From positions 1 to 64,000 of the forward strand of contig NZ_RAVZ01000005.1 in NCBI RefSeq assembly GCF_003611635.1: 64,000 nucleotides of DNA, in the 5' to 3' direction. Position numbers and translations under genes: made by a program. This document shows positions 6,786 to 14,787 of the stretch, piece by piece. The number at the start of each line of letters is the position of its first letter. Position 1 is the first letter of the stretch. This DNA comes from Corallococcus terminator (GTDB taxonomy: Bacteria > Myxococcota > Myxococcia > Myxococcales > Myxococcaceae). The notes beneath the pieces were generated by a model that made no database searches, was not told where the DNA came from, and saw only the letters and a list, made by a program, of their open reading frames with translations.

Positions 6786-8990
6786 GTGCTTCGACTGGCA
6801 TCACGCTGGGTCACGACATGCGCAGTGGGTTTCACGTGGGCATTCGCGGGCTGTTCTCCCGCGGAGCCCACGCTTCCGGAAACACAAGACACCCCCGAAT
6901 CCGTACAGCCGCTGCTGACGGGGGAGCGCGCCCTCTTCGGCGACTCCGCGCTGCCGGCCGTGGCGGCCGCGAACGACAGCGCCGCGGTGGAGCTGGGCGT
7001 GCGATTCCGCAGCGATGCGCCCGGTCGCATCATGGGCGTGCGCTTCTACAAGGGCGCGGGCAACACGGGCACGCACACCGGCAGCCTGTGGTCCGCTTCC
7101 GGCTCACTGCTGGGCACCGTGACGTTCCAGGGTGAGACGGCCTCCGGCTGGCAGGAGGCGCGCTTCGCCACGCCGGTCACCATCGCCGCGGACACGAACT
7201 ACGTCGTCTCGTACCACGCGCCCGCGGGACACTACGCGGTGACGGACAACGGCTTCGCGTCCGCGCTGGCGGCGCCGCCCCTGCACGCGGCGGCGAACGT
7301 GGCGGGCGCTGGCAACGGCCTGTACCGCTACGGCGCCAGCGGCTTCCCGACGGACAGCTACCAGGCCAGCAACTACTGGGTGGACGTGGCCTTCCAGCCC
7401 AACGACACCACGCCCCCGCGCGCGCCCACCAACGTCACGGCGGCGCCCAGTTCGCCCACCGCCATCGACCTGACCTGGTACGCCTCCGTGGACGGCAGCG
7501 GCGAGATGCAGGGCAATGCGCGCGCGCACCTGGTGTACCGGGGCGGCAATCTCATCGCGGAGCTTCCCGGCACCACCCTGCGCTACCGCGACGCCGGCCT
7601 GACGCCCGCCACCGCGTACGCGTACACCGTGCGCGGCCGGGACGCCGCCGGCAACGTGGGCCCGGCCTCCGCGACCGTCACCGCCACCACGCTGGCCAAC
7701 ACCGCGTGCAACCCGTGCAGCCTGTGGAGCACCGCGACGGGCAACCCGCAGTACGAGAACGCCGACGCCACCCCCACCGAGGTGGGCGTGAAGTTCCGGA
7801 CGGACGTGGCGGGCACGGTGACGAAGGTGCGCTACTACAAGGGCAGCACCGACAACGGGCCGCACGTGGGCCACCTGTGGAGCGCCACCGGCACGCTGCT
7901 GGCCACCACCGAGCAGACGCCCGCGGAGAGCGGCTTCGGCTGGCGCGAGCTGACGTTCGCCACGCCGGTGAGCCTCACCGCCAACACGACCTACGTCGTG
8001 TCGTACTTCGCCACCGGGGGTCGCTACGCCATCACGCCGTACTACTTCAACACCGCGGGCGTGGACGTGCCGCCCCTGCACGCGCCGTCCACCGTGGCGG
8101 CCAGCGGCAACGGCGTGCGCAACCTCAACGGCAGCGCCTTCCCCACGGAGGCCTGGCTCAACACCAACTTCTGGGTGGACGTCACCTTCGTCCCCGCCAC
8201 GACCGGGACGCAGGCCCCGGTGGACCTGGCCGTGAGCCAGTCCTTCCCCGCGGGCACGGGCGCCAACGGCGACATGATGTTCTACGACGTCACCGTGACG
8301 AACAACGGCACGCAGACGGCCACCGGCATCGTGCTCGACGTGCCCATCCCCACCGGCCTCAACTACTTCTTCTACAGCGCGACCCCGGCCAGCAACGGCG
8401 GCTGCTCGTTCGGCAGCGACCTGCAGTGCACGATTCCCAGCCTGGCGGCGGGCGCGAGCGTCACGATTCCGGTGACGGCCTTCCCCATGTCCTCCGGAAC
8501 GTTCCAGAGCGTGGCCACCGTGTCCGCCGCGCAGACGGACTCCGTGCCGGGCAACAACACCAGCACCCTGGCCATCCCGGTGGGCCCGTCCACCAACCTC
8601 ATCACCTTCGACACCTTCCCCGGACAGGATGAGGTCATCACCGGCCTGCACGGTCCGCTCCACTTCATCCAGAGCGACTGGTACATCGCGTCGCCCTGGG
8701 GCGGGTTCACCACGAAGAGCGTCTCCTTCAACGGCGGCGGCCTCACCCAGGGGCGGCTGTCCGTGAACGGCCAGCGCCGCGTCATCGGCATGGACGCCTT
8801 CACCTGGGACACGGGCGCGACGCTCACGCTCGCCTGCCTCGACCTGCCGACCCGCACCTTCCCCCTGACGGCGGGCCAGGTGACCCACGTGGTGACCAAC
8901 TGGACGCAGCCCTGCACCGTGTTCACCATCTCCACGTCCAACGGCTGGGACACGAACCTCGACAACATCGAGCTGTCGCCGCGCCCCTGA
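6786..8990 (+). CDS. secreted DUF4082/FN3/DUF11 lipoprotein
   Basis: A 734-residue lipoprotein starting at GTG with GGGAG 5 bases upstream; the lipobox FAGC is near residue 23. Two DUF4082-type beta-sandwich domains are recognisable: AVELGVRFRSDAPGRIMGVRFYKG (written in part) with NYVVSYHAPAGHY, and a second copy with VGVKFRTDVAGTVTKVRYYKG in part and TYVVSYFATGGRY. An FN3 domain lies between them (PRAPTNVTAAPSSPTAIDLT). A DUF11-like domain follows (DLAVSQSFPAGTGANGDMMF), then an unassigned beta-rich tail. DUF4082 domains often accompany carbohydrate-active or adhesive proteins, so a surface adhesion role is plausible. Confidence 0.8.
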   Translation: MLRLASRWVTTCAVGFTWAFAGCSPAEPTLPETQDTPESVQPLLTGERALFGDSALPAVAAANDSAAVELGVRFRSDAPGRIMGVRFYKGAGNTGTHTGSLWSASGSLLGTVTFQGETASGWQEARFATPVTIAADTNYVVSYHAPAGHYAVTDNGFASALAAPPLHAAANVAGAGNGLYRYGASGFPTDSYQASNYWVDVAFQPNDTTPPRAPTNVTAAPSSPTAIDLTWYASVDGSGEMQGNARAHLVYRGGNLIAELPGTTLRYRDAGLTPATAYAYTVRGRDAAGNVGPASATVTATTLANTACNPCSLWSTATGNPQYENADATPTEVGVKFRTDVAGTVTKVRYYKGSTDNGPHVGHLWSATGTLLATTEQTPAESGFGWRELTFATPVSLTANTTYVVSYFATGGRYAITPYYFNTAGVDVPPLHAPSTVAASGNGVRNLNGSAFPTEAWLNTNFWVDVTFVPATTGTQAPVDLAVSQSFPAGTGANGDMMFYDVTVTNNGTQTATGIVLDVPIPTGLNYFFYSATPASNGGCSFGSDLQCTIPSLAAGASVTIPVTAFPMSSGTFQSVATVSAAQTDSVPGNNTSTLAIPVGPSTNLITFDTFPGQDEVITGLHGPLHFIQSDWYIASPWGGFTTKSVSFNGGGLTQGRLSVNGQRRVIGMDAFTWDTGATLTLACLDLPTRTFPLTAGQVTHVVTNWTQPCTVFTISTSNGWDTNLDNIELSPRP

Positions 8991-9024
8991 GCGTGACGGA
9001 CGGGACGGCGGGTATGCTGGGAGG

Positions 9025-10467
9025 ATGCCCGCCGTCTGCCTCCTGTTGAGCGCCGCGACGTCCCTGTTCACCACGACGTGGCTGCTCGCCGCCGCGCCGT
9101 TCACCGTCGCCGTGGAGCCCGTCGGGTTCTCCGTCCGCTCCGACCGCGCGGGGGTGTCCATCACCCGCGTGGTCCCCGGTCGCCCGGCGGCCCAGGCGGG
9201 CCTGGAGCCGGGGATGCGCATCCAGCGCATCGTGAGTCCCGTGCGCACGTTCGCCCAGGGCTCCCTCGCGAAGCTGGGCCGGGTGGACCTGCGCGACGCG
9301 CTCATGCCCACCTGGGACGAACCGCTCATCCTCGAAATGGGGGAGACGCCCCAGCAAGGCCACTACGTCACGGTGCAGCGCGACGACCCACGGCCCGCGC
9401 AGGAGTTTCCCCCGGGCCCCCTGCCCCTGAAGAAGCTGGAGCGCCTGACGCTGACGCAGCAGGCGATGTACGGAGCGCGACTCCCGCTGCGCAGCCGCGA
9501 CCCCGGGGACGAGCCCTCGCTCACGCTCCACCACGAGGCCCGCGCCTGGGTGAAGAAGGGCCAGTTCCAGGGCATGACGGGAGGCGGGCGCACCGGGCTG
9601 TGGGTGCATCCCCAGCTCCAGTTGGATTCGAACTGTCCCGGCCGCATCGACCAGGTCGAGCTGAGCGGCCCCGGCCCCGGCCTTCCCCGGACGCTCAAGC
9701 CCGAGCCCGGGGAGACGAACCCCTGGAAGCAGTTCGACTTCGACCTGCCGCTGTGGTCGCTCCGGGACGTCACGAAGGCCTGCGCCCAGGGACGCAAGGA
9801 ACTCACGGCGACGCTCCGTGCCCGGCTGTCCTGCCAGGACGAGCCCGTCCTCCAGAAGTCCCTCCCCGTGAAGCTCGCCCTGACGTGCAACCAGACGCCC
9901 GAGGAAGGCGTCTCGGATGAACTCGACCTGATGGCCGTCCGGGGCGAGGAGGAGTTCCTGGTGGGCACGAAGGCGGTGGTGACGGTGGAGGTGATGCGGC
10001 TCGACACGGAGGTCCCCCAGGTCGAATCCGTCACGGTGGTGGAGGTGGACGAACGGGGACAGGAGCTGCGCCGCATCATCACGCTGCCGGTGCCCGTAGG
10101 CACCGAAGAGCTGAAGACGGAAGTGACGCTCGACACGTCGGCCCCGCGCACCGTGCGGCTGGCCGCCGAGCTGAAGTTCCCCGACGGCAGCACCCGGCGG
10201 ACGCCCGCGCAGCAAGTGCCCATCATCACCCCGGAGTTCGTGGCGGCGCGGCAGAAGGAGGAGGAAGCGGGCGGAGAGCGGCTGCATGCCTTCACCTCCC
10301 GGTTCGACAAGGAGTGGAAGTCCCCCTGCGCCAACGTCCCCGCCACGGTGGCGTGGCTCCAGAAGCAGCCCGAAATCGAGTCCGCCTCCGGGGACAAGGG
10401 CGGCCACCACTTCAGCTACAAGGTGAAGGGCTCCATCCTCATCCTCTTCGACTGCCATCCGCAGTAG
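9025..10467 (+). CDS. exported PDZ-like domain protein, copy 1
   Basis: A 480-residue protein with a signal peptide (hydrophobic stretch LLSAATSLFTTTWLLAAAP). Residues about 28-75 resemble a PDZ fold: FSVRSDRAGVSITRVVPGRP, then AAQAGLEPGMRIQRI. The rest has no domain I recognise but contains conserved cysteine blocks (LDSNCPGRI, DVTKACAQGRKELTATLRARLSC). The start is supported by GGGAGG just upstream. It is a tandem paralogue of the next gene, and the match includes the 5' flank. The function may be periplasmic binding or scaffolding; it is not known. Confidence 0.7.
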   Translation: MPAVCLLLSAATSLFTTTWLLAAAPFTVAVEPVGFSVRSDRAGVSITRVVPGRPAAQAGLEPGMRIQRIVSPVRTFAQGSLAKLGRVDLRDALMPTWDEPLILEMGETPQQGHYVTVQRDDPRPAQEFPPGPLPLKKLERLTLTQQAMYGARLPLRSRDPGDEPSLTLHHEARAWVKKGQFQGMTGGGRTGLWVHPQLQLDSNCPGRIDQVELSGPGPGLPRTLKPEPGETNPWKQFDFDLPLWSLRDVTKACAQGRKELTATLRARLSCQDEPVLQKSLPVKLALTCNQTPEEGVSDELDLMAVRGEEEFLVGTKAVVTVEVMRLDTEVPQVESVTVVEVDERGQELRRIITLPVPVGTEELKTEVTLDTSAPRTVRLAAELKFPDGSTRRTPAQQVPIITPEFVAARQKEEEAGGERLHAFTSRFDKEWKSPCANVPATVAWLQKQPEIESASGDKGGHHFSYKVKGSILILFDCHPQ

Positions 10468-10541
10468 CGCGAACGGGAGCCTCCGCTCCTGGAGCCGTGC
10501 CTGGAGTATGGGAAGGATGGGACGGCGGGTATGCTGGCGGG

Positions 10542-11999
10542 ATGCCTGCCGCCTCCCTCCTGTTGAGCGCCGCCGCCTCCCTGTTCACCACGACGTGGCT
10601 GCTCGCCGCCGCGCCGTTCACCGTCACCGTGGAGCCCGTCGGGCTCTCCGTCAGCTCCGATGGCGAAGCGGTGGTCGTCACGAAGGTGGTGCCAGGAAGT
10701 CCGGCGTCCCGCGAGGGGGTGAAGCCCCAGATGCGCCTTGAGCGCATCGGAGCTCCGATGCGTGTCTTCAGCATGGGCTCCCTCACCAAGCTGAGCCAGG
10801 AGGACCTCCAGGCCGCGCTCACGCCCACCTGGGATGAGCCGCTCATCTTCACCGTGGCGCCCCAGGGCAAGAAGCCGGAGCAGACCTTCACGCTCAAGCG
10901 CACGGACCGGGCGCCCCGGGTGGAGTTTCCCGTCGTTCCCCTTCCCGACGAGCAGGTCCGGCGACTGACCGTGATGCAGATGCAGCGCTATCACATCCGT
11001 CTGGCGCAGGTGATGAACGGAGAGCCCACCTTCCCGGAGGCGCCGTCGCTCGAACTCCAGCAGGAGGACACGGCGGCCTGGGTGACGCAGGGCCAGTTGC
11101 GGGTGATGGACGGGGGCGGGTTCACGGGGCAGTGGGTCCATCCCCGGTTCGTCATGAAGTCGGCCTGTCCCCTGGGCAAGGGGAAGCTCGAGCTGCGCAA
11201 GGCCGGCCCCGGCCTTCCCCTCACACTCAAGGTCGAGCATGGCTCGCGACGCCCCTTCGATGACTCCACGGTGGACCTGCCGCTCTGGTCGCTCCAGGAC
11301 GTCACGAAGGCGTGCGCCCAGGGACGCAAGGAGCTCACGGCCTCCGTTGCCGCGACGCTGTCCTGTGAGGAGGACCCCGCCCTCAAGAAGTCCCTCCCCG
11401 TGAAGATGGCGCTGACGTGTGAGCAGCCGCTGCCCGTGGGGCGCTCGGGCGAACTCGAACTGCTGGCCAACCGGGGCAAATACACCTACCTCGTGGGCGA
11501 GCAGGCCGTGCCGGAGATGGAGGTGCTGCTGTCCACGCTCTTCCCCAAGGCCGCCTCCGTCACCCTGGTGCAGGTGGATGCCCAAGGACAGGTGAGCCGC
11601 CGCTTCGCCACGTACCCGGTGCCCCCGGACGCGCGCGGGGTGCCGATGCAGGCGACGCTCGACACGACGATGGTGCGCACCGTGCACCTGGCCGCCGAGC
11701 TGAAGTTCGCCGACGGCAGCACCCGGCTCACCAGCGCGGAGCAGGTGGCCATCAGCACCCCGGAGCTTGAGACGAAGAAGGACCAGGCCCGGGTGGCGGC
11801 CACCAGGAGCTTGATGGAGATCTCCGCCCGGCTCACCCAGGAGCGCAAAAGCGCCTGTGACGACCCTGATGGCTCGGTGGCCTGGCTGGAGGCGCAACCC
11901 GAGGTCGAGTCCGCCTACAACCATGAGGGCCACTCCATCAGCTACCGGATGAAGGGCACCGGCGAGTCGCTCTCCATCATGTGCCACCGCCGCCGGTGA
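10542..11999 (+). CDS. exported PDZ-like domain protein, copy 2
   Basis: A 485-residue paralogue of the preceding gene, with the same signal peptide and PDZ-like N-terminus (VTKVVPGSPASREGVKPQMR) and the same internal DVTKACAQGRKELTAS block. The frame is open further upstream, inside copy 1, but the start at 10542 aligns with copy 1. The region from about 23 bases before to about 110 bases after the start is nearly identical between copies, while the bodies have diverged. The 74-base spacing suggests joint transcription. Confidence 0.7.
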   Translation: MPAASLLLSAAASLFTTTWLLAAAPFTVTVEPVGLSVSSDGEAVVVTKVVPGSPASREGVKPQMRLERIGAPMRVFSMGSLTKLSQEDLQAALTPTWDEPLIFTVAPQGKKPEQTFTLKRTDRAPRVEFPVVPLPDEQVRRLTVMQMQRYHIRLAQVMNGEPTFPEAPSLELQQEDTAAWVTQGQLRVMDGGGFTGQWVHPRFVMKSACPLGKGKLELRKAGPGLPLTLKVEHGSRRPFDDSTVDLPLWSLQDVTKACAQGRKELTASVAATLSCEEDPALKKSLPVKMALTCEQPLPVGRSGELELLANRGKYTYLVGEQAVPEMEVLLSTLFPKAASVTLVQVDAQGQVSRRFATYPVPPDARGVPMQATLDTTMVRTVHLAAELKFADGSTRLTSAEQVAISTPELETKKDQARVAATRSLMEISARLTQERKSACDDPDGSVAWLEAQPEVESAYNHEGHSISYRMKGTGESLSIMCHRRR

Positions 12000-12008
12000 G
12001 CCCCGGTC

Positions 12009-12033
12009 GGCCCCGCGCGAAGAACGTGGGGCC
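12009..12033. terminator. weak hairpin between convergent genes
   Basis: GGCCCC (12009-12014) pairs with GGGGCC (12028-12033) around a 13-base loop, in the short gap between convergent genes. There is no T-tract, so support as a terminator is weak. Confidence 0.35.
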
Positions 12034-12063
12034 ACCGTCAGGCGTCGAGCCGCTCGGAGTTCC

Positions 12064-13329
12064 CTACGAAGGAAGCGGCCGGGAGCAGGCCTCGGCGCGC
12101 GCCAGCAACAGCTCCTGTTCGCGGACATTGCGCGTGAGCGACGCCGCGCGCTCGAACTCCGCCCGGGCCTCCTTCAGGCGCCCCAGCTTCTGGAGCAGGT
12201 CGCCGCGCACGCTCGGCAGCAGGTGGTAGTGCTTGAGCGCGGGCTCGGATGTGAGCTGATCCACGAGTTCGAGTCCCGCGGCGGGACCGAACGCCATCCC
12301 GAGCGCGACCGCGCGGTTCAGCTCCACCACGGGCGACGGCACGAGGCGCGCGAGCACGGCATAGAGCGCCGCGATGCGAGGCCAGTCCGTCGCGTCCGCC
12401 GTGCGCGCCCGCGCATGACAGGCGGCAATGGCGGCCTGCACCGCGTAGGGGCCCTGCTCGCCGCCCAGCTTCTGCGCTCGCTCCAACGCCGTGAGGCCCC
12501 GGCGGATGAGGAGCTGATCCCACAGCGCTCGGTTCTGCTCCAGGAGCAGCACGGGCGCCCCTGAGGGCCCCACCCGAGCGCGCGCCCGCGACGCTTGAAT
12601 CTCCATCAGCGCCACCAGCCCGTGCACCTCCGCCTCCTGTGGCACCAGTTCCGCGAGGATGCGGCCCAGGCGGAGCGCGTCCGCGCACAGCTCCGGGCGC
12701 ATCCAGTCATCTCCGGCGGTCGCCGAATAGCCCTCGTTGAAGACCAGGTAGATGACCTCCAGCACGGAGGCCAGCCGCGCCGCCAGCTCCTCGCCCCGGG
12801 GCACTTCGAAGGGGACGTGCTTCTCCGCCAGGGTCCGCTTGGCGCGCACGATGCGCTGGGCGACCGTCGGCTCCGGGACGAGGAACGCGCGGGCGATCTC
12901 CTCCGTCGTGAGCCCCCCCAAGAGCCGCAGCGTGAGCGCCACGCGCGCCTCCGGGGACAGCACCGGATGGCAGGAGGTGAAGACGAGGCGCAGGAGGTCA
13001 TCCCCCACGTCGTCGTCGAGCGCCGCGTCCAGGTCGGGCACTTCGGCCTCTTCCAGCCCGTGTCCCAGCTCCTCGTGCTTGCGCGCCAGCAGCTTGTGCC
13101 GGCGCATCTCGTCGATGGCGCGTCTCTTCGCGGTGGCCATGAGCCAGGCGCCGGGGTTGTCCGGCACGCCCGACACCGGCCACTTCTCCAGCGCCGCCAC
13201 GAGCGCGTCCTGCGCCAGTTCCTCCGCCTGCCCCACGTCGCGCACCATGCGCGCGAGGCCGGCGATGAGCCGGGCGGACTCGATTCTCCAGACCGCGTGG
13301 ACCGCGGCCTGTGCATTGGAAGCCGTCAC
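12064..13329 (-). CDS. ECF42-type RNA polymerase sigma factor with TPR tail
   Basis: A 421-residue group 4 sigma factor. Region 2 holds ESARLIAGLARMVRDVGQAEEL and the core-binding PGAWLMATAKRRAIDEMRR; region 4 reads LTLRLLGGLTTEEIARAFLV followed by PTVAQRIVRAKRTL. The long C-terminus (about residues 190-421) carries the DUF6596/TPR extension of ECF42, with VIYLVFNEGYSA as its landmark. ECF42 members are normally encoded beside a small YCII/DGPF protein, which is absent here. It has no anti-sigma gene, and the tail is thought to control activity. The start is GTG without a clear ribosome site. Confidence 0.9.
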   Translation of the reverse strand: MTASNAQAAVHAVWRIESARLIAGLARMVRDVGQAEELAQDALVAALEKWPVSGVPDNPGAWLMATAKRRAIDEMRRHKLLARKHEELGHGLEEAEVPDLDAALDDDVGDDLLRLVFTSCHPVLSPEARVALTLRLLGGLTTEEIARAFLVPEPTVAQRIVRAKRTLAEKHVPFEVPRGEELAARLASVLEVIYLVFNEGYSATAGDDWMRPELCADALRLGRILAELVPQEAEVHGLVALMEIQASRARARVGPSGAPVLLLEQNRALWDQLLIRRGLTALERAQKLGGEQGPYAVQAAIAACHARARTADATDWPRIAALYAVLARLVPSPVVELNRAVALGMAFGPAAGLELVDQLTSEPALKHYHLLPSVRGDLLQKLGRLKEARAEFERAASLTRNVREQELLLARAEACSRPLPS

Positions 13330-13465
13330 GCGGCGGACTCAATCACCTCTGCCCTCCGGTGCAAGCCCCCAGGGGTCCCATCGTTCGCCTCCGGGAACAA
13401 TGGGGGACACGGGCCACGGGAAGGACTGTTGGCTTCCACCGCAGTCCTCTCATTCGGAGTCCACC

Positions 13466-14095
13466 ATGTCCCTGTCCTCTTCGAAGTCCCCTCGCACCGC
13501 GGGTGTCCGCCGCGCCGCGCCGCTGGCCGGCCTCGCCGTCTTCTCCTTGCTGGTGGCGCCCGTGGCCCAGGCCGCCCCCACGCCGGAAGCGCGGTCCCGG
13601 GCCTCCGTGATTCCCACCACCCTGGCCGTCGCGTGCCTCACGGGCTCCAGCACCATCACCTACAATCCCGGGCTGACGAACACGCCCCAGAACGTCACGA
13701 GCCAGACCAACTCCAGCTACTCCCTGTGCCTCAACCTCATCGGGTTGCCCTTGACGCTGGCGGCGGGCAGCGGCTCGGGCGACGTGGCGATCCCGAACGC
13801 CTCCTGCGGGGGCGCGCTCAATCTGGGCAGCGGCCTGCAGGAAACCTTCTACTGGAGCGACGGCGCCGACAAGTTCACGACGGTGCAGTTCAATCAAATC
13901 ACCCTGGAGCCCGGGCAGGGCAACACCGTGGCCACCCGGACCGGCACGGTGGTCTCGGGGCGGTTCAAGGGCGCCGTCGCGGTGAAGGCCACCACCTACG
14001 TCAACGCGCAGGGCAACCAGGCCTGCAACGCCCCTGGCGGACTGACCTCGATCTCGGGCCCGTCGACGCTCACGCTGGCCTTCCCGACCCCATGA
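13466..14095 (+). CDS. secreted hypothetical protein
   Basis: A 209-residue protein with a long positively charged signal peptide (hydrophobic run LAGLAVFSLLVAPVAQAAP, cleavage about residue 38). The mature part is beta-rich and contains four cysteines (ACLTGSS, SLCLNL, NASCGG, QACNAP) that could form disulfides. It resembles small secreted myxobacterial or actinobacterial proteins with an immunoglobulin-like sandwich. I do not recognise a function. It is monocistronic, ended by a strong hairpin, and divergent from the ECF sigma gene, which makes it a possible target of that sigma factor. Confidence 0.65.
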   Translation: MSLSSSKSPRTAGVRRAAPLAGLAVFSLLVAPVAQAAPTPEARSRASVIPTTLAVACLTGSSTITYNPGLTNTPQNVTSQTNSSYSLCLNLIGLPLTLAAGSGSGDVAIPNASCGGALNLGSGLQETFYWSDGADKFTTVQFNQITLEPGQGNTVATRTGTVVSGRFKGAVAVKATTYVNAQGNQACNAPGGLTSISGPSTLTLAFPTP

Positions 14096-14103
14096 TCCTG
14101 CAA

Positions 14104-14137
14104 GCCCGCTCCGCCTTCCACGCAAGGCGGAGCGGGC
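14104..14137 (+). terminator. strong hairpin terminator
   Basis: GCCCGCTCCGCCTT (14104-14117) and AAGGCGGAGCGGGC (14124-14137) form a perfect 14-bp stem with a 6-base loop, 8 bases after the stop at 14095. No T-run follows. Confidence 0.7.
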
Positions 14138-14218
14138 AAGGCCGCCCACCCGGATTTTCTACGCTCCTTGCCGCCGTACCTACCCAACAAGGAGCACTTC
14201 CATGGATGACGTGCGGAG

Positions 14219-14515
14219 GTGAGCGCTCGATTCGAAGCAGGAGGAGCGCGTGGCCATGGATTCGAAGGAGCTGGCAGCGAAGCTGAAGCAGGAGGTGGAG
14301 GCTCAGCGGGGTGGGGACGACAGGGAGGGCCTGTGCGACGCGGACGGCCGGCGCGAGTGTCGCCGGAGACAAGCACCGCGGCCTTCCACCGGGTAGCGGT
14401 GAAAGGCGAGGAGGTGGCCAGGGGAGCGCTGGTGGTGCACGGGCCTGATGGCGTGCGGGTGGAGGGCCTCGGCGTGGTGCAGGTGGTGCAACTGCTGAAG
14501 GGGCTCAGGGGATGA
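14219..14515 (+). pseudogene. IS66-family accessory gene (tnpA-like) remnant
   Basis: The C-terminal part of this frame reads FHRVAVKG, then ALVVHGPDGVRVEGLG and VVQLLKGL, which resembles the end of the small TnpA protein of IS66 elements (a beta-hairpin with VRVEGL, then a helix). The first half is low-complexity glycine-rich sequence without similarity and probably reads out of frame. Its stop overlaps the next start as ATGA, exactly as in IS66 tnpA-tnpB. I regard it as decayed. Confidence 0.5.
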
Positions 14516-14700
14516 TGGGCGCCACGCGCAGGCTGTGGGTGTACGCGTACGCGCGCCCGTGCGACATGCGCAAGTCCTGCGACACGTTGGCCGCGCTGGT
14601 GCCGACTCACCCAGCACGCACTCGCCGAACCTCTTCGTCAACGTCGCTCGCGACGGGCCCGGGCGGGGGCTTACCAGGTAGCCGTTCAGCTACCTGTCCG
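14512..14700 (+). pseudogene. IS66 tnpB fragment, frameshifted
   Basis: The frame opens with MMGATRRLWVYAYARPCDMR and continues KSCDTLAALV, a clear match to the N-terminus of IS66 TnpB (VDMRKSFDGLAALV type). Just after this the match jumps to another frame, where DSPSTHSPNLFVNVARD resembles the TnpB continuation (DP-SG-LFVFVNRRRD). So a frameshift lies near base 14598, and the rest of tnpB and all of tnpC are missing. Confidence 0.6.
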
Positions 14701-14787
14701 AGGCTCCACCGAAGAGGGATCCTCGCGCCGCTCTGAATCGAGCGCTGCAACCCAGCACCCTTGCCACGAATAAAGGAGTGGAGCCCC

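Noticed and set aside
7104-9329. A 741-codon open frame on the minus strand opposite the secreted lipoprotein
   Set aside because: Its translation is Arg/Gly/His-rich without domains, while the plus strand shows DUF4082 and FN3 motifs. Long antisense frames are expected at this GC content.
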